DNA from: Gordonia crocea
Lineage (GTDB): Bacteria > Actinomycetota > Actinomycetes > Mycobacteriales > Mycobacteriaceae
Direction of reading: 5' to 3'
Length of the DNA stretch: 41,962 bases
Assembly: GCF_009932435.1 (NCBI RefSeq)
Contig: NZ_BJOU01000018.1
Span: 1-41,962, forward strand
The notes under the pieces: generated by a model
What the model saw: the letters and a program-made list of their open reading frames with translations, nothing else
Databases searched by the model: none
Told to the model about the DNA's origin: nothing
Part shown: positions 1-8,636 of the stretch, piece after piece
How positions within the stretch are numbered: position 1 is the stretch's first letter
Layout: each line of letters opens with the position of its first letter
Translations under genes and position numbers: made by a program

Positions 1-120
1 TCATGATCCCGGTGCTCATGCTCGAGTCGCAGTTTGCGCCCGCAGACGATCCTCATCGACCCCCGCCATCCCAGCTACGTCAACCTGCCGGTCAGCCGCC
101 CGATGCCGACGGCGCGGTAA
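1..120 (+). pseudogene. Possible 3' end of an upstream gene, frame-disrupted
   Basis: This is a weak call based on codon texture only. From base 3 to about 41 the third frame has G or C in nearly every third position and reads like protein (MIPVLMLESQFAP). From about 43 to the TAA at 118-120 the first frame takes over with almost perfect GC3 and a plausible tail (TILIDPRHPSYVNLPVSRP). The first frame is closed by a TGA at 4-6, so the two halves join only through a frameshift near 36-45. It may be a decayed gene end, a sequencing error, or chance. A minus-strand gene start could also lie here (an ATG at 56 or 19), but neither has convincing codon use. Product unknown. Confidence 0.3.
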
Positions 121-192
121 CCGTCCGCCGGGGCCGGTGGAAAGCGGTAACGTGCGCCACAGGAGCAGACCGGTCGCGAGGAGTTGATGGGC

Positions 193-1785
193 ATGGCGCA
201 GGGGAACGAGAAGTCCGACGGGCAGAACCGGACCCTGGCGCGCCAACACGCGCTCGGCGACCTGCCTCGTCGAACCGCGTTGCGCGTGCCGGACAAGGTG
301 GCGATCGTCGACGGCGACACCCGCCTGACCTTCGCCGAGTTCGACGACTGCATCGAGCGCACCGCGGGCGCGTTGGCGGCCGCGGGATTGGTCAAGGGCG
401 ATCGGCTGGCCCTGCTCAGCCACAACTGTTGGCAGTTCGCGGTGCTCAACTTCGCCGCCGCCCGGGCCGGGGTGGTGCTGGTGCCGATCAACTTCATGCT
501 CGGCGCCGACGAGATCGCCTTCATCGTCGACCACAGCGGCGCGGTGGGTTTCGTCGCCGAGGACGCCCTGGTGCCGACCGCCGACGCGGCGCTGGCCGCC
601 GCGGGTGACGCGCAGGTCCGGGTGCGCGCGGTCATCGGAGCGGGGGCCGAGGGTTGGACCGACATCGCCGACTGGCTCGACTACGACGGCCCGGCGTTCA
701 CCGTCGCGGTCGGCGACGACGACCCGGTCCGGATGATGTTCACCTCCGGCACCGAGTCGCGCCCGAAGGGGGCCTTGCTGAGCGGCCGCTCGTTGATGTG
801 GCAGTACGTCTCCTGCGTGATCGACGGGTCGATGAGCGCCGACGACGTCGAGCTGCACACCCTGCCGCTCTACCACTGCGCGCAGCTGGACTGCTTCCTC
901 GGCGTCGACGTCTATCTCGGTGCGACCAGCATCCTGCTGCCCGGGCCCGACCCGGCGACGGTGCTGCGCGCCATCGCCGAGCACCGCGTCACCAAATTCT
1001 TCGCCCCGCCGACGGTGTGGATCGGCCTGCTGCGCCACCCCGACTTCGACGGCGCGGACCTCTCCAGCCTCCGCAAGGGCTATTACGGAGCGTCGCCGAT
1101 GCCGGTCGAGGTGCTCAAAGAACTGCAGGAGCGACTGCCCGACGTGCAACTGTGGAACTTCTACGGGCAGACCGAGATGGCGCCGCTGGCGACCATCCTC
1201 GGACCCGAGGAACAACTGCTCCGGCCCGGATCGGCCGGGCGGCCGGCGATCAACGTCGAAACCCGGATCGTCGACGACGCCGACGAACCCGTCGCGCCCG
1301 GCGCCGTCGGGGAGATCGTGCACCGCAGCCCACATGCCACCCTCGGCTACTACAACGACCCGGCGAAGACCGACGAGGCTTTCCGCGCCGGCTGGTTCCA
1401 CTCCGGCGATCTCGGCTACTTCGACGACGACGGCGTGCTCTACGTCGTCGACCGCAAGAAAGACATGATCAAGACCGGCGGGGAGAACGTCGCCAGTCGG
1501 GAGGTGGAGGAGGCCATCTACACCCACCCCGACGTCGCAGAGGTCTCCGTCTTCGGCATCAGCCATCCGCGCTGGGTGGAGGCCGTCGCGGCCGCGGTGG
1601 TGGCCCGCGAAGGCGTCGAGCTGACCGCCGAGGACGTCATCGCCCATGCCCGCGAGAAGCTCGCCGGCTACAAGGCGCCGAAGTACGTGGTCGTCGTCGA
1701 CGCACTGCCCAAGAACCCGAGCGGCAAGATCCTCAAACGCCAGTTGCGCGACACCCACGCCGACCTCGCCGCGGGGGATTCCTGA
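193..1785 (+). CDS. Acyl-CoA synthetase (FadD-type AMP-forming ligase)
   Basis: Activates a carboxylic acid, probably a fatty or sterol-side-chain acid, to its CoA thioester through an acyl-adenylate. The ANL-superfamily motifs are complete: phosphate-binding loop TSGTESRPKGA, the adenine-pocket YGQTEM, then GWFHSGDLGYFDDDG, the hinge DRKKDMIKTGGEN, and a C-terminal lysine in PSGKILKR. Length of about 530 residues is normal for the family. Three starts are possible (TTG 184, ATG 187, ATG 193); GAGGAG at 178-183 is best spaced for ATG 193. The TetR gene follows 66 bp downstream on the same strand. Substrate cannot be told from sequence; a cyclohexane-carboxylate or short-chain substrate is as possible as a long-chain one. 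Confidence 0.9.
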   Translation: MAQGNEKSDGQNRTLARQHALGDLPRRTALRVPDKVAIVDGDTRLTFAEFDDCIERTAGALAAAGLVKGDRLALLSHNCWQFAVLNFAAARAGVVLVPINFMLGADEIAFIVDHSGAVGFVAEDALVPTADAALAAAGDAQVRVRAVIGAGAEGWTDIADWLDYDGPAFTVAVGDDDPVRMMFTSGTESRPKGALLSGRSLMWQYVSCVIDGSMSADDVELHTLPLYHCAQLDCFLGVDVYLGATSILLPGPDPATVLRAIAEHRVTKFFAPPTVWIGLLRHPDFDGADLSSLRKGYYGASPMPVEVLKELQERLPDVQLWNFYGQTEMAPLATILGPEEQLLRPGSAGRPAINVETRIVDDADEPVAPGAVGEIVHRSPHATLGYYNDPAKTDEAFRAGWFHSGDLGYFDDDGVLYVVDRKKDMIKTGGENVASREVEEAIYTHPDVAEVSVFGISHPRWVEAVAAAVVAREGVELTAEDVIAHAREKLAGYKAPKYVVVVDALPKNPSGKILKRQLRDTHADLAAGDS

Positions 1786-1815
1786 CCCCTATCCCGCGGC
1801 CGTGACAAGTAATCC

Positions 1816-1852
1816 TTCACATCCGTAGGAAAATGGTTTACCGTTGTCGGTA
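1816..1852 (+). promoter_or_regulatory. Predicted leaderless promoter with overlapping operator for the TetR gene
   Basis: TTCACA at 1816-1821 and TACCGT at 1839-1844 are separated by 17 bp, a normal -35/-10 spacing. Transcription would start at about 1852, the A of the ATG, so the mRNA would lack a leader; no Shine-Dalgarno sequence sits at the right distance. An inverted repeat TACCG-TTGT-CGGTA (1839-1852) covers the -10 element and start codon, a natural place for autorepression by the encoded TetR protein. The -10 match is only moderate. Confidence 0.45.
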
Positions 1853-2481
1853 TGAGCGTCGATACCGCTGCGCGACGAGAACGCGCCGCACACCTCGGGC
1901 CCGACCGTCGCCGTCCGCTGGTCCTCGACACCGCGCTGAAGATCGCGGTGGACAAGGGGCTGTCCGCGGTCAGTATCGCCGCCATTGCCGCCAACATGGG
2001 GGTGACGCGCCCGGTGGTCTACTCCTGCTATCCCGATCGCGTGGTGCTGCTGCAGGCGCTGATGGAGCGCGAATCGTCGCTGCTGCTCGAATCCACCCTC
2101 GCCGCCCTGCACACCGCCTCCGGCGACGACCCGGACCAGGCCTTCGTCGACGGCTACGCCGCGCTGCTCGCCACGGTGGCCAGCCGCCCCGAGTCCTGGC
2201 GCCTGGTCTTCGACGGCCGGCCCGACGTCGAACTGGCCAAGCCGGTCGCCGACGTGCGCCACATCATCTCCGAAGCGTCGACCCGCTGGATCGTGCCCGC
2301 GCTCCAACGATGGTGGGGCACTGAGGATTTGGAGCGCAAGACACCGGCGCTGATCGAACTGTTCGTCTCGTCGTGCGAGGCGGCCGTGCGCGTCATGCTC
2401 GACCCGGCCAACGACCTCACCGCCGAGGACCTCGCGCCGCTCTACGGCGCCATGATGTCTGCCGCGTACCGCGCGGCCTAA
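1852..2481 (+). CDS. TetR/AcrR-family transcriptional regulator
   Basis: A 209-residue one-component repressor. The N-terminal DNA-binding domain occupies about residues 20-70, with the helix-turn-helix in VSIAAIAANMGVTRPVVYSCYPDR, which matches the TetR pattern of helix, GV-T-x-x-x-Y, F/Y-x-x-K/R. The rest is the ligand-binding/dimer domain, with no assignable ligand. The ATG at 1852 has no good ribosome site and sits on the predicted transcription start. It lies between an acyl-CoA ligase and an oxygenase on the same strand; the next gene starts 12 bp after its stop, so regulator and oxygenase are probably co-transcribed and the regulator likely controls that pair. Confidence 0.9.
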   Translation: MSVDTAARRERAAHLGPDRRRPLVLDTALKIAVDKGLSAVSIAAIAANMGVTRPVVYSCYPDRVVLLQALMERESSLLLESTLAALHTASGDDPDQAFVDGYAALLATVASRPESWRLVFDGRPDVELAKPVADVRHIISEASTRWIVPALQRWWGTEDLERKTPALIELFVSSCEAAVRVMLDPANDLTAEDLAPLYGAMMSAAYRAA

Positions 2482-2493
2482 GGAGGACCAGCC

Positions 2494-3420
2494 TTGTTCG
2501 ACCTCGCCGACTACCGAAGCACCGACTACGGGTTCTTCGGGCCCGACTCTATCTCCTGGAAGCTGTGGACCGCCCCGACCGCGCTGCTCGCCTTCCAGCG
2601 CTCGGTGGTGTTGGAGCACTTCGACCCGATCCTGACCGCGGCCGTCGCCGACATGGGCGGCATCTACGACGATCCGCAGCGCCGCCTCGACGCCACGCTG
2701 GCGTACTTCGTCACCGTGGCCACGGCCGACTCGCGCACGGCCATCGCCGCCTCCGAACACCTGATGGGGGTGCACGCCAAGGCCACCGGGATCGAGCCGA
2801 TCACCGGACGCCGCTACAGCGCCAACAACCCCGCATCGCAGCTGTGGATCCACGTCACCGGCTGGCACTCGATCCTCAAGTGCTACGAGATGTACGGCCC
2901 CGGCCGCCTCTCCGACGAGGAGGTCGCGAGGTACTGGGCCGAGTCGCGCATCGCCGCCGAACTGCAGACCTGCGACCCGGCCGACATCCCGGCCGACCGC
3001 GACGAGGTGCGCGCCTATTTCGAGCGCGTGCGCCCCGGACTGTGCGTCACCGAGCGGGCCTTCCGCGGCATGCACTATCTCCTTCGCTCCGACGGCAACG
3101 CCAACCTGCGGCTGCGCATCGGGAGCCGGCTCATGGCCCCGGCGGTGATTGCCACGCTGCCGCGGTGGATGCGCGAGGTCGGCGGGTTCGACCAGCCCGG
3201 GCTCGTCGACGCCGCGTGGAAACCGATGGTGAAGGCGGCGGTGCGTGCCACGGCACACCCGGCGGTCGCGCAGCGGGCGATCCTGCCGCTCTCACCGATG
3301 ACCTCGGCCGCCCTGGCCGCCCACCGTGCGGCGGGCGTGCCGGACAACCCGGTCGTCGTGACGCCGTCGCAGGGCCGCGAGCGCTACGGGACGGTCAACC
3401 GCCGCGTCGCCGTCGGCTGA
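2494..3420 (+). CDS. DUF2236 (MpaB/latex-clearing-protein-like) oxygenase family protein
   Basis: A 308-residue protein resembling the DUF2236 family, now linked to fungal MpaB and rubber oxygenase Lcp, haem-dependent enzymes. Family hallmarks visible are an early WKLW/FQRSVVLEHFDP segment, the central MGVHAKATGIEPITGRRYSANNP stretch with a histidine, and the WIHVTGWHSILKCYEMYG segment, where conserved His residues are candidate haem ligands. Start is TTG 2494, supported by AAGGAGG at 2480-2486 that overlaps the TetR stop. It is the distal gene of the short ligase/TetR/oxygenase group and faces a membrane-protein gene tail to tail with 18 bp between. Substrate unknown; lipid or isoprenoid oxidation fits the neighbourhood. 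Confidence 0.75.
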   Translation: MFDLADYRSTDYGFFGPDSISWKLWTAPTALLAFQRSVVLEHFDPILTAAVADMGGIYDDPQRRLDATLAYFVTVATADSRTAIAASEHLMGVHAKATGIEPITGRRYSANNPASQLWIHVTGWHSILKCYEMYGPGRLSDEEVARYWAESRIAAELQTCDPADIPADRDEVRAYFERVRPGLCVTERAFRGMHYLLRSDGNANLRLRIGSRLMAPAVIATLPRWMREVGGFDQPGLVDAAWKPMVKAAVRATAHPAVAQRAILPLSPMTSAALAAHRAAGVPDNPVVVTPSQGRERYGTVNRRVAVG

Positions 3421-3438
3421 TCGTCGTCGTCGCGCGGG

Positions 3439-4179
3439 TCAGCCGTTGACGTAGGCTCCGAGGACGCGCTGGAGTTCGTCGAAGTCCGGCTTGGTGTGCA
3501 GCCGGTTGTCCTTGACGTCGCCCTGGATCATCGTGATCATCGGGCAATCCTTGGTCCGGTTGCCGTCGACCTGCACGTCGGCGACCTTCTTGCCGGTGCG
3601 TGCCTCGACGACCCGGCCCTTGTAGCGGCCCTGGTAGACCGGCACGTTGCCCTTGTCGAACTCGCATTCATCGACCTTCTCGCCCGACGACACGTCGTCG
3701 AGGCAGGCGACCAGCTGCACCTGGTGCTCGTCTCGGGTGCGCCACGCCTCCGGCGCGGTGTACGGCGCGCTCACCTGCTGCAGACTGGAGCCGGTGCCGC
3801 TGCGGGTGAAGATGATGATCGGGTGCGGGCCGGAACCGGTGTGCTCGGCCGCCTGCGGGAAGTAGGTCTTGTCGCAGACCTTGGACAGGTCGCCGGTGTA
3901 CTTGAGTTCCTTGGCGGGCTTGGTCGACCAGAAGGTCCAGTACACCGAGTAGGCGAGGGCGGCGACGAGGACGACGCTGACCGCGGAGAGGATGCCCTTG
4001 GCCGCGCCGTTCAGCGGCTGCGACGCATTCCGGCCGCGCAGCGCGAACGCGATCCATCCGGCAATCGGCGCGAGTGCGCAGACGGCGAACACGATGCCGG
4101 GGAACACCCCGCCGTTCTTGAACGCGAGGAGAGAGAGGACCCCGCACGCGACGGTGACCAAAAGGGCGAGACGGATCAT
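3439..4179 (-). CDS. Membrane protein with extracytoplasmic Cys-containing domain
   Basis: A 246-residue protein of no family I recognise. Three hydrophobic segments are clear: about residues 3-20, 25-47 and 62-83. After them comes a soluble domain of about 160 residues with four cysteines (in KVCDKTY, VACLDDV, DECEFD and DCPMI), which suggests two disulfides outside the membrane. A YQGRYKGRVVEARTGKKV stretch is probably beta structure. The start ATG at 4179 is preceded by a GGGGG ribosome-site-like run. It is the last gene on the minus strand before a convergent oxygenase gene; a 63-bp gap separates it from the gene upstream, so it may have its own promoter. Confidence 0.7.
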   Translation of the reverse strand: MIRLALLVTVACGVLSLLAFKNGGVFPGIVFAVCALAPIAGWIAFALRGRNASQPLNGAAKGILSAVSVVLVAALAYSVYWTFWSTKPAKELKYTGDLSKVCDKTYFPQAAEHTGSGPHPIIIFTRSGTGSSLQQVSAPYTAPEAWRTRDEHQVQLVACLDDVSSGEKVDECEFDKGNVPVYQGRYKGRVVEARTGKKVADVQVDGNRTKDCPMITMIQGDVKDNRLHTKPDFDELQRVLGAYVNG

Positions 4180-4242
4180 GGCGAACCCCCGGTGTATTGG
4201 CTGCTAGAACGCGGAAAAGCGTAGCACCGCACCGTCGCCCGG

Positions 4243-5322
4243 TCAGTCCGTCACGCGCATGTCGATCCACTCCAGGTAGCCGATGCCGGAGACCTCGCGC
4301 CCGTCGTAGGTCCCCGAGTAGTCGTAGGACCCGACGTAGCCGTTGCCGTGTCCGTAGCGCAGGGTGTCGTCGACGTGGCACTCCAGTCGCAAGACCTCGC
4401 GGCCGTCGCGGCGCGCGATCCAGGTGAAGCCGGCGGGCACCCGCATCGCGTTGCCATCGGGGTCCAACCGGGGTACGGCGGCCAGCTCGACGTCGCAGGT
4501 CACGTCCTCGAAGACGTCGGCGCGGCCGCCGACGGTCCGCACGTGCACCGTCCGGGCGGCCACCGCGCCGCGGGCGGTCACGTCGGTCAGCAGCAGTTGG
4601 GTCACCTCGTCGAGTTGGATGATCTGGTAGGTGAAGAAGTCGACCGGGAGGCGCAGGAGGCGCCCGACCGGGCGGCGCAACAACGACTGCGGACCCGCGC
4701 AGCGCGCGTACTCGACGGTGCCCAACCCGCTGATCGTCGTCGTCGTGTCGTCTACCAGGTCGGTGATGGCCCCGCGATACGGCGCCAGCAGGCTCAGATG
4801 TTGATAGACCGGGGTGTGGGTGAAGTAGGAGACCTGGTCGGTCAGGCTCAGGTCCAGTTCGATCTCGAAGGTGTCGTACCGGCCGGCCACCGACACCCGG
4901 TTGCCCGACCGCTCGACCGCCAGGTCCGTGGCCCAGCGCAGGCTCGACCCGTCGTCGGCGAACGACCCGTCGGCGGCGGCGTCGTATCCGGCGTAGTGGT
5001 GCTGGGCGGCGTGCGCCGTCGAGGACAGCACCGTCGTCGCGAGGCGCGCGTCGGCGCTGGCGTTGGCGCTGACGGTGTTGTCGAAGAGCTCGGTCCCGGT
5101 GGCGCCGATCAGCGTCATGACGTTCAGAAACCGGTGCGGCGCAGGCAGACTCGGGATGAAGACGCCGTAGTGCGTCCAGGCCCACCGGTTGGCGCCGACG
5201 TGCGGGCGCATCGCCGGGGTGCCGGTGTATGGCTCGCGCGACGCGGTGATGCGGCGGTCGAGCCGCGGGGCCACCCCGTCGACGATGAGTCGTGCGGCGG
5301 CGGTCGACATCGGTTTAGCCAT
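4243..5322 (-). CDS. Uncharacterised conserved protein downstream of mmpL (DUF6670-like)
   Basis: A 359-residue protein that I place only tentatively, as resembling the uncharacterised actinobacterial DUF6670 group. The sequence is rich in short beta-type segments and Trp/Tyr (RWAWTHYGVFIPSLPAPH near the N-terminus; GYVGSYDYSGTYDGREVSGIGYLEWIDMR at the end), giving the look of a lipocalin or AttH/CrtC-like beta-barrel that could bind a hydrophobic ligand. No signal peptide is evident. Its ATG at 5322 overlaps the mmpL stop by 8 bp, so it is translationally coupled to the exporter; a second ATG at 5310 is possible. Context suggests a lipid or hydroxylated-lipid enzyme serving the MmpL system, but this is inference. 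Confidence 0.7.
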   Translation of the reverse strand: MAKPMSTAAARLIVDGVAPRLDRRITASREPYTGTPAMRPHVGANRWAWTHYGVFIPSLPAPHRFLNVMTLIGATGTELFDNTVSANASADARLATTVLSSTAHAAQHHYAGYDAAADGSFADDGSSLRWATDLAVERSGNRVSVAGRYDTFEIELDLSLTDQVSYFTHTPVYQHLSLLAPYRGAITDLVDDTTTTISGLGTVEYARCAGPQSLLRRPVGRLLRLPVDFFTYQIIQLDEVTQLLLTDVTARGAVAARTVHVRTVGGRADVFEDVTCDVELAAVPRLDPDGNAMRVPAGFTWIARRDGREVLRLECHVDDTLRYGHGNGYVGSYDYSGTYDGREVSGIGYLEWIDMRVTD

Positions 5323-8161
5323 TGCTCGTCCTGCTTTCCATGGTGAAGAACTTGGTCGGCCACCAGAACCAGCGGCCGCAGAGTCGGGCGACCGCCGGCA
5401 TCACCAGCGAACGGATGATCAGGGTGTCGATCAGCAGGCCGAGCGCCACCGTCGTGCCGATCTGGCCGACGTTGCGCGCATCGCTGGCCAACATGGCCAG
5501 CATCGTCACGCCGAAGGTGATGCCAGCGGTGGTGACCACGCTGCCGGTGCCGACCATCGCGCGGATCAGCCCGGTGCCGCCACCGCCGCCGTACTCCTCG
5601 CGGAACCGGCTCACCAACAGCATGTTGTAGTCGGCACCGACGGCGACGAGGAAGCTGAACGCGATCGGTGTGACCGACCAGTGCAGCGGGTGGCCCAGCA
5701 GGCCCTGCCACACCGCCACCGAGACGCCCATCGCCGCCAGGTAGGACAGCGTGACCGTGCCGATGACCGCGATCGCGGCGACTAGGCTGCGCAACAACAG
5801 CAGCACCACGCAGAACACGAAGGCGAAAGCGGCGACGACGATCGCGATGAAGTCCTCGTGCGCGAAGGACTCGATGTTGAGCAGCGTCCCGCCCGGGCCG
5901 CCGATGCTGACCGTCGAGCCGGCGAGCGAGGTGCCCTTGAGCGACGAGGTCGCGGCCGGGATGACCTCGGCGCTGATGTCCATCGCCTCGCGGCTGAAAC
6001 CCTCGACCTCCGGCGTCACGACCATGCGGGTGACCTTGCCGTCGGCGGAGAAGAAGTAGGGCATGCCCGACTTGAACAGGGGGCTCTCCAACGCCTGGCT
6101 GGGCAGGAAGAAGAAGCTGCCCGGCGAGCCGGCGGCGAAGGACTTGCTGACCTCGTCGATGAAGTCGGTGATCTCGGTGGTCTGCGGCAACAGCGCCGAC
6201 AGCGTTCCCTTCAACGGCTTGATCACCGCCCGCGCCTGGCCGAGCGCCGAGCGCAGGACCGGGATCTGCTGCGACGCGGTGGGCAGGGCGCGGCTCACCG
6301 AACCGGCGCCGGCGGAGAGTTCGGCGATGGCCGACCGCAGCGCGGGCAGGTCGTCGAGGGCCGACAACCCGGCCAGCGCCTGGCGGCAGTCGCGGTTCTG
6401 CCGGCACTGGGGCGTGGCGCCGAGGGCCTTACGCGTCGGCGCGATCGACCGGGACAGGCCGTCGACCTTCCTCATCGTCGTATCGGTGGTCGTCGAGAGT
6501 CGTTGCGAGGCGCTGGCGAGTTGTGCGGCGCCGGCGTTGCCCTGGGCCAGGGCGTCGGCGAGGCCGTCGACCGCGGTGTTGAGCTCGTCGAGGGAGGTGG
6601 AGATCGAGTCGAGGTCGGCGATCCGGTGTTTGAGCAGGGTGGTCATCTGTGTGAACCGGTTGCCGATGTAGCCGATCTGGTTGGTCAGCGTGCCCTGGTC
6701 GAGCGGGCGGGCCAGCGGGCGGGTGATGCCCTGCACGGCGTCGATGCCGCGGATCGACGCGACCGAGTCGGTCATTTTGGCCAACGCGATGAGGTCGGCC
6801 GGGTTGCGCATGTCGTGGTCGGATTCAACGATCAACACGCTGGGCGCCATCACGTTGGGCGCGAGGTGGCGGTCGGCGGCGGTGAAGCCGAGGTTGGCCG
6901 GCGAGTCCGACGGTTGCGCCTTGCGCTCGTTGTAGCTCGGCGCATAGAAGGCCAGCGGGGCGATGGCGACGGCGAGAACGGCCAGCGACGCGGCGAGCAC
7001 CGGCACCGGCCAGCGCACGACGGAGGTTCCGATGCGGTGCCAGCGGCGCAGGGACTTCTCGTCGCCGCGCGGTTCGGCGTAGCCGCGGCGGCTCAGTAGG
7101 GCCAACACCGCGGGTCCCAGCGTCAGCGCCGCCACCAGGGTGACGATGATCGCGATGGTGCACGGCAATCCGGCGGTGCTGAACATCGAGAGTCGGGTGG
7201 CCGTCAGGCAGGCCATCGCGCCGGCGACGGTGAGCGCCGAGGCGATGATGATGTGCTGCACGCCGGCCAGCGCCGCATAGTACGAATCCTCCGGGGACAG
7301 GCCCTTGCGGCGGTTCTCCTGATAGCGGCCGAGGAGGAAGATGCCGTAGTTGGTGCCCGCGCCCAAGACCACCACCGCAGAGAGGGCGGCGGCGAAGATC
7401 GACACGTCGAGCAGGTTCAGCTCGGCGAGCACCGCGATGGTGGAGCGGGCCACGGCCAGCCCGGCGCCGACCGTCAGCAGCGGGACGGCCGCGGTGATCG
7501 GTGAGCGGTAGACGATGAGCAGGATCACCGTCACCAGCAACGCGCTCAGTGCCACCAGGAGGAACATCGAGTCGGCGATGGCGATCATCTCGTCGTTGAC
7601 GACGGCCGACGGGCCGGTCAGGTGCACCTGCACGCCCGGCGGCGGGGAGGTGGCGGCGATGGTCTCGCGGGCGACGCGGGTGGACTCCATCGCCAGTGCG
7701 GTGCCCATGTTCCCGTGCAGGTTCACCAGCGCATATGCGACCTTGCCGTCGTTGCTCTCGGCGACCGGCGCCAGATCGGGATCGGACCACAGGTCCATCG
7801 CCGAGCTCACGTGCGTCGTGTCCGACGTCAGCTTCTGCAGGACGTTTTGGTAGTAGACCTTGGCGTCGGAGCCGAGCCGGTCCTGGCCTTCGAGGAGCAG
7901 GTAGACGAAGTTGTTGGAGCCGCCGCCGTTGCGCTCCCCGCTGCCGAAATAGGTGCCCATCTTGGTCAGCGCCTGCACCGACGACGCGGAGTCGGGCAGG
8001 AAGGACTGGGCCTTGCGTATCACGACTGATTCCAATTGCGGCACAGCAAGATTGAGTACGACGATCAGCAGCAGCCAGGCTCCGATGACCGGCGCCGAGA
8101 AGCGGTAGAGGAAGCGCGCGAAGCGCGGGCGAGCGGCGGGGGCGTCGGCTGTTGTGGTCAT
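5315..8161 (-). CDS. MmpL-family RND transporter
   Basis: A 948-residue inner-membrane lipid exporter of the mycobacterial MmpL type. It has an N-terminal membrane anchor (residues about 20-40), a first periplasmic domain, a bundle of about five spans, a second periplasmic domain of about 300 residues rich in alpha helix (LDSISTSLDELNTAVDGLADAL), and a second membrane bundle. The proton-relay positions are visible: GAGTNYGIFLLGRYQE in the first bundle and GADYNMLLVSRFREE in the second. The first has Asn where MmpL3 has Asp. A longer reading frame exists, but ATG 8161 is preferred because AGGA lies just upstream and the mmpS stop is at 8170. It forms an operon with mmpS (upstream) and the unknown gene at 4243-5322. 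Cargo unknown. Confidence 0.93.
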   Translation of the reverse strand: MTTTADAPAARPRFARFLYRFSAPVIGAWLLLIVVLNLAVPQLESVVIRKAQSFLPDSASSVQALTKMGTYFGSGERNGGGSNNFVYLLLEGQDRLGSDAKVYYQNVLQKLTSDTTHVSSAMDLWSDPDLAPVAESNDGKVAYALVNLHGNMGTALAMESTRVARETIAATSPPPGVQVHLTGPSAVVNDEMIAIADSMFLLVALSALLVTVILLIVYRSPITAAVPLLTVGAGLAVARSTIAVLAELNLLDVSIFAAALSAVVVLGAGTNYGIFLLGRYQENRRKGLSPEDSYYAALAGVQHIIIASALTVAGAMACLTATRLSMFSTAGLPCTIAIIVTLVAALTLGPAVLALLSRRGYAEPRGDEKSLRRWHRIGTSVVRWPVPVLAASLAVLAVAIAPLAFYAPSYNERKAQPSDSPANLGFTAADRHLAPNVMAPSVLIVESDHDMRNPADLIALAKMTDSVASIRGIDAVQGITRPLARPLDQGTLTNQIGYIGNRFTQMTTLLKHRIADLDSISTSLDELNTAVDGLADALAQGNAGAAQLASASQRLSTTTDTTMRKVDGLSRSIAPTRKALGATPQCRQNRDCRQALAGLSALDDLPALRSAIAELSAGAGSVSRALPTASQQIPVLRSALGQARAVIKPLKGTLSALLPQTTEITDFIDEVSKSFAAGSPGSFFFLPSQALESPLFKSGMPYFFSADGKVTRMVVTPEVEGFSREAMDISAEVIPAATSSLKGTSLAGSTVSIGGPGGTLLNIESFAHEDFIAIVVAAFAFVFCVVLLLLRSLVAAIAVIGTVTLSYLAAMGVSVAVWQGLLGHPLHWSVTPIAFSFLVAVGADYNMLLVSRFREEYGGGGGTGLIRAMVGTGSVVTTAGITFGVTMLAMLASDARNVGQIGTTVALGLLIDTLIIRSLVMPAVARLCGRWFWWPTKFFTMESRTSNG

Positions 8162-8169
8162 CGGGGGTC

Positions 8170-8613
8170 CTAGGCGGTGGGGACGGCGCAATTGACGACG
8201 GGTTCGCTGTTGCCGTTCCGTTCGACGTCCCGGTCGGTGCCGTTGACGCGGATGGCGCAGGAGGCGTCGCCGGTCGCGTGGACCTGGGCGAGGACGCCGA
8301 CGGCGACGGTGAAGTCCTGTGTGGTCAGGGTGGTCCGCCAGGGGAGGGTGACTTGTTCGTCGGTCACCCCGGAGCCTGGGACGAGGTAGGAGACGGTGGC
8401 GCGGGCGCCGGCGGGGCCGGTGACGCGGTACTCGATGGTCTTGGTCCGGGGTACGCCGACCTGAGGGGCGGTGGGGGCGTGACCGATGGCCCGGTCGGGG
8501 ATGTGGCTGAGGCGGAGGCGGCCGACATACAGCGCAGACACGGCGAGCACTGCGATGACGACGATCATCATCCAGCGGGTGCGCGGCTTGGCGCGCGGGG
8601 TCGGCTGCTGCAC
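8170..8613 (-). CDS. MmpS-family accessory protein
   Basis: A 147-residue partner of MmpL. A short cytoplasmic tail (QQPTPRAKPRTR) is followed by one membrane span (MMIVVIAVLAVSALYVG) and a periplasmic beta-sandwich domain with the typical MmpS ending, including KTIEYRVTGPAGARATVSY and two cysteines (in ASCAIRVNG and VVNCAV) that probably pair. GTG 8613 is chosen as the start because GGAGG at 8619-8623 is 5 bp upstream; the longer TTG frame at 8625 would bury that ribosome site. MmpS proteins help the paired MmpL export siderophores or lipids. It is the first gene of the three-gene operon behind the promoter at 8637-8671. Confidence 0.88.
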   Translation of the reverse strand: MQQPTPRAKPRTRWMMIVVIAVLAVSALYVGRLRLSHIPDRAIGHAPTAPQVGVPRTKTIEYRVTGPAGARATVSYLVPGSGVTDEQVTLPWRTTLTTQDFTVAVGVLAQVHATGDASCAIRVNGTDRDVERNGNSEPVVNCAVPTA

Positions 8614-8636
8614 GGACACCTCCAAAGTTGGTACGG

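Noticed and set aside
16..1758. Long minus-strand open frame opposite fadD
   Set aside because: It mirrors a gene with complete AMP-ligase motifs; GC-rich DNA opens long antisense frames.
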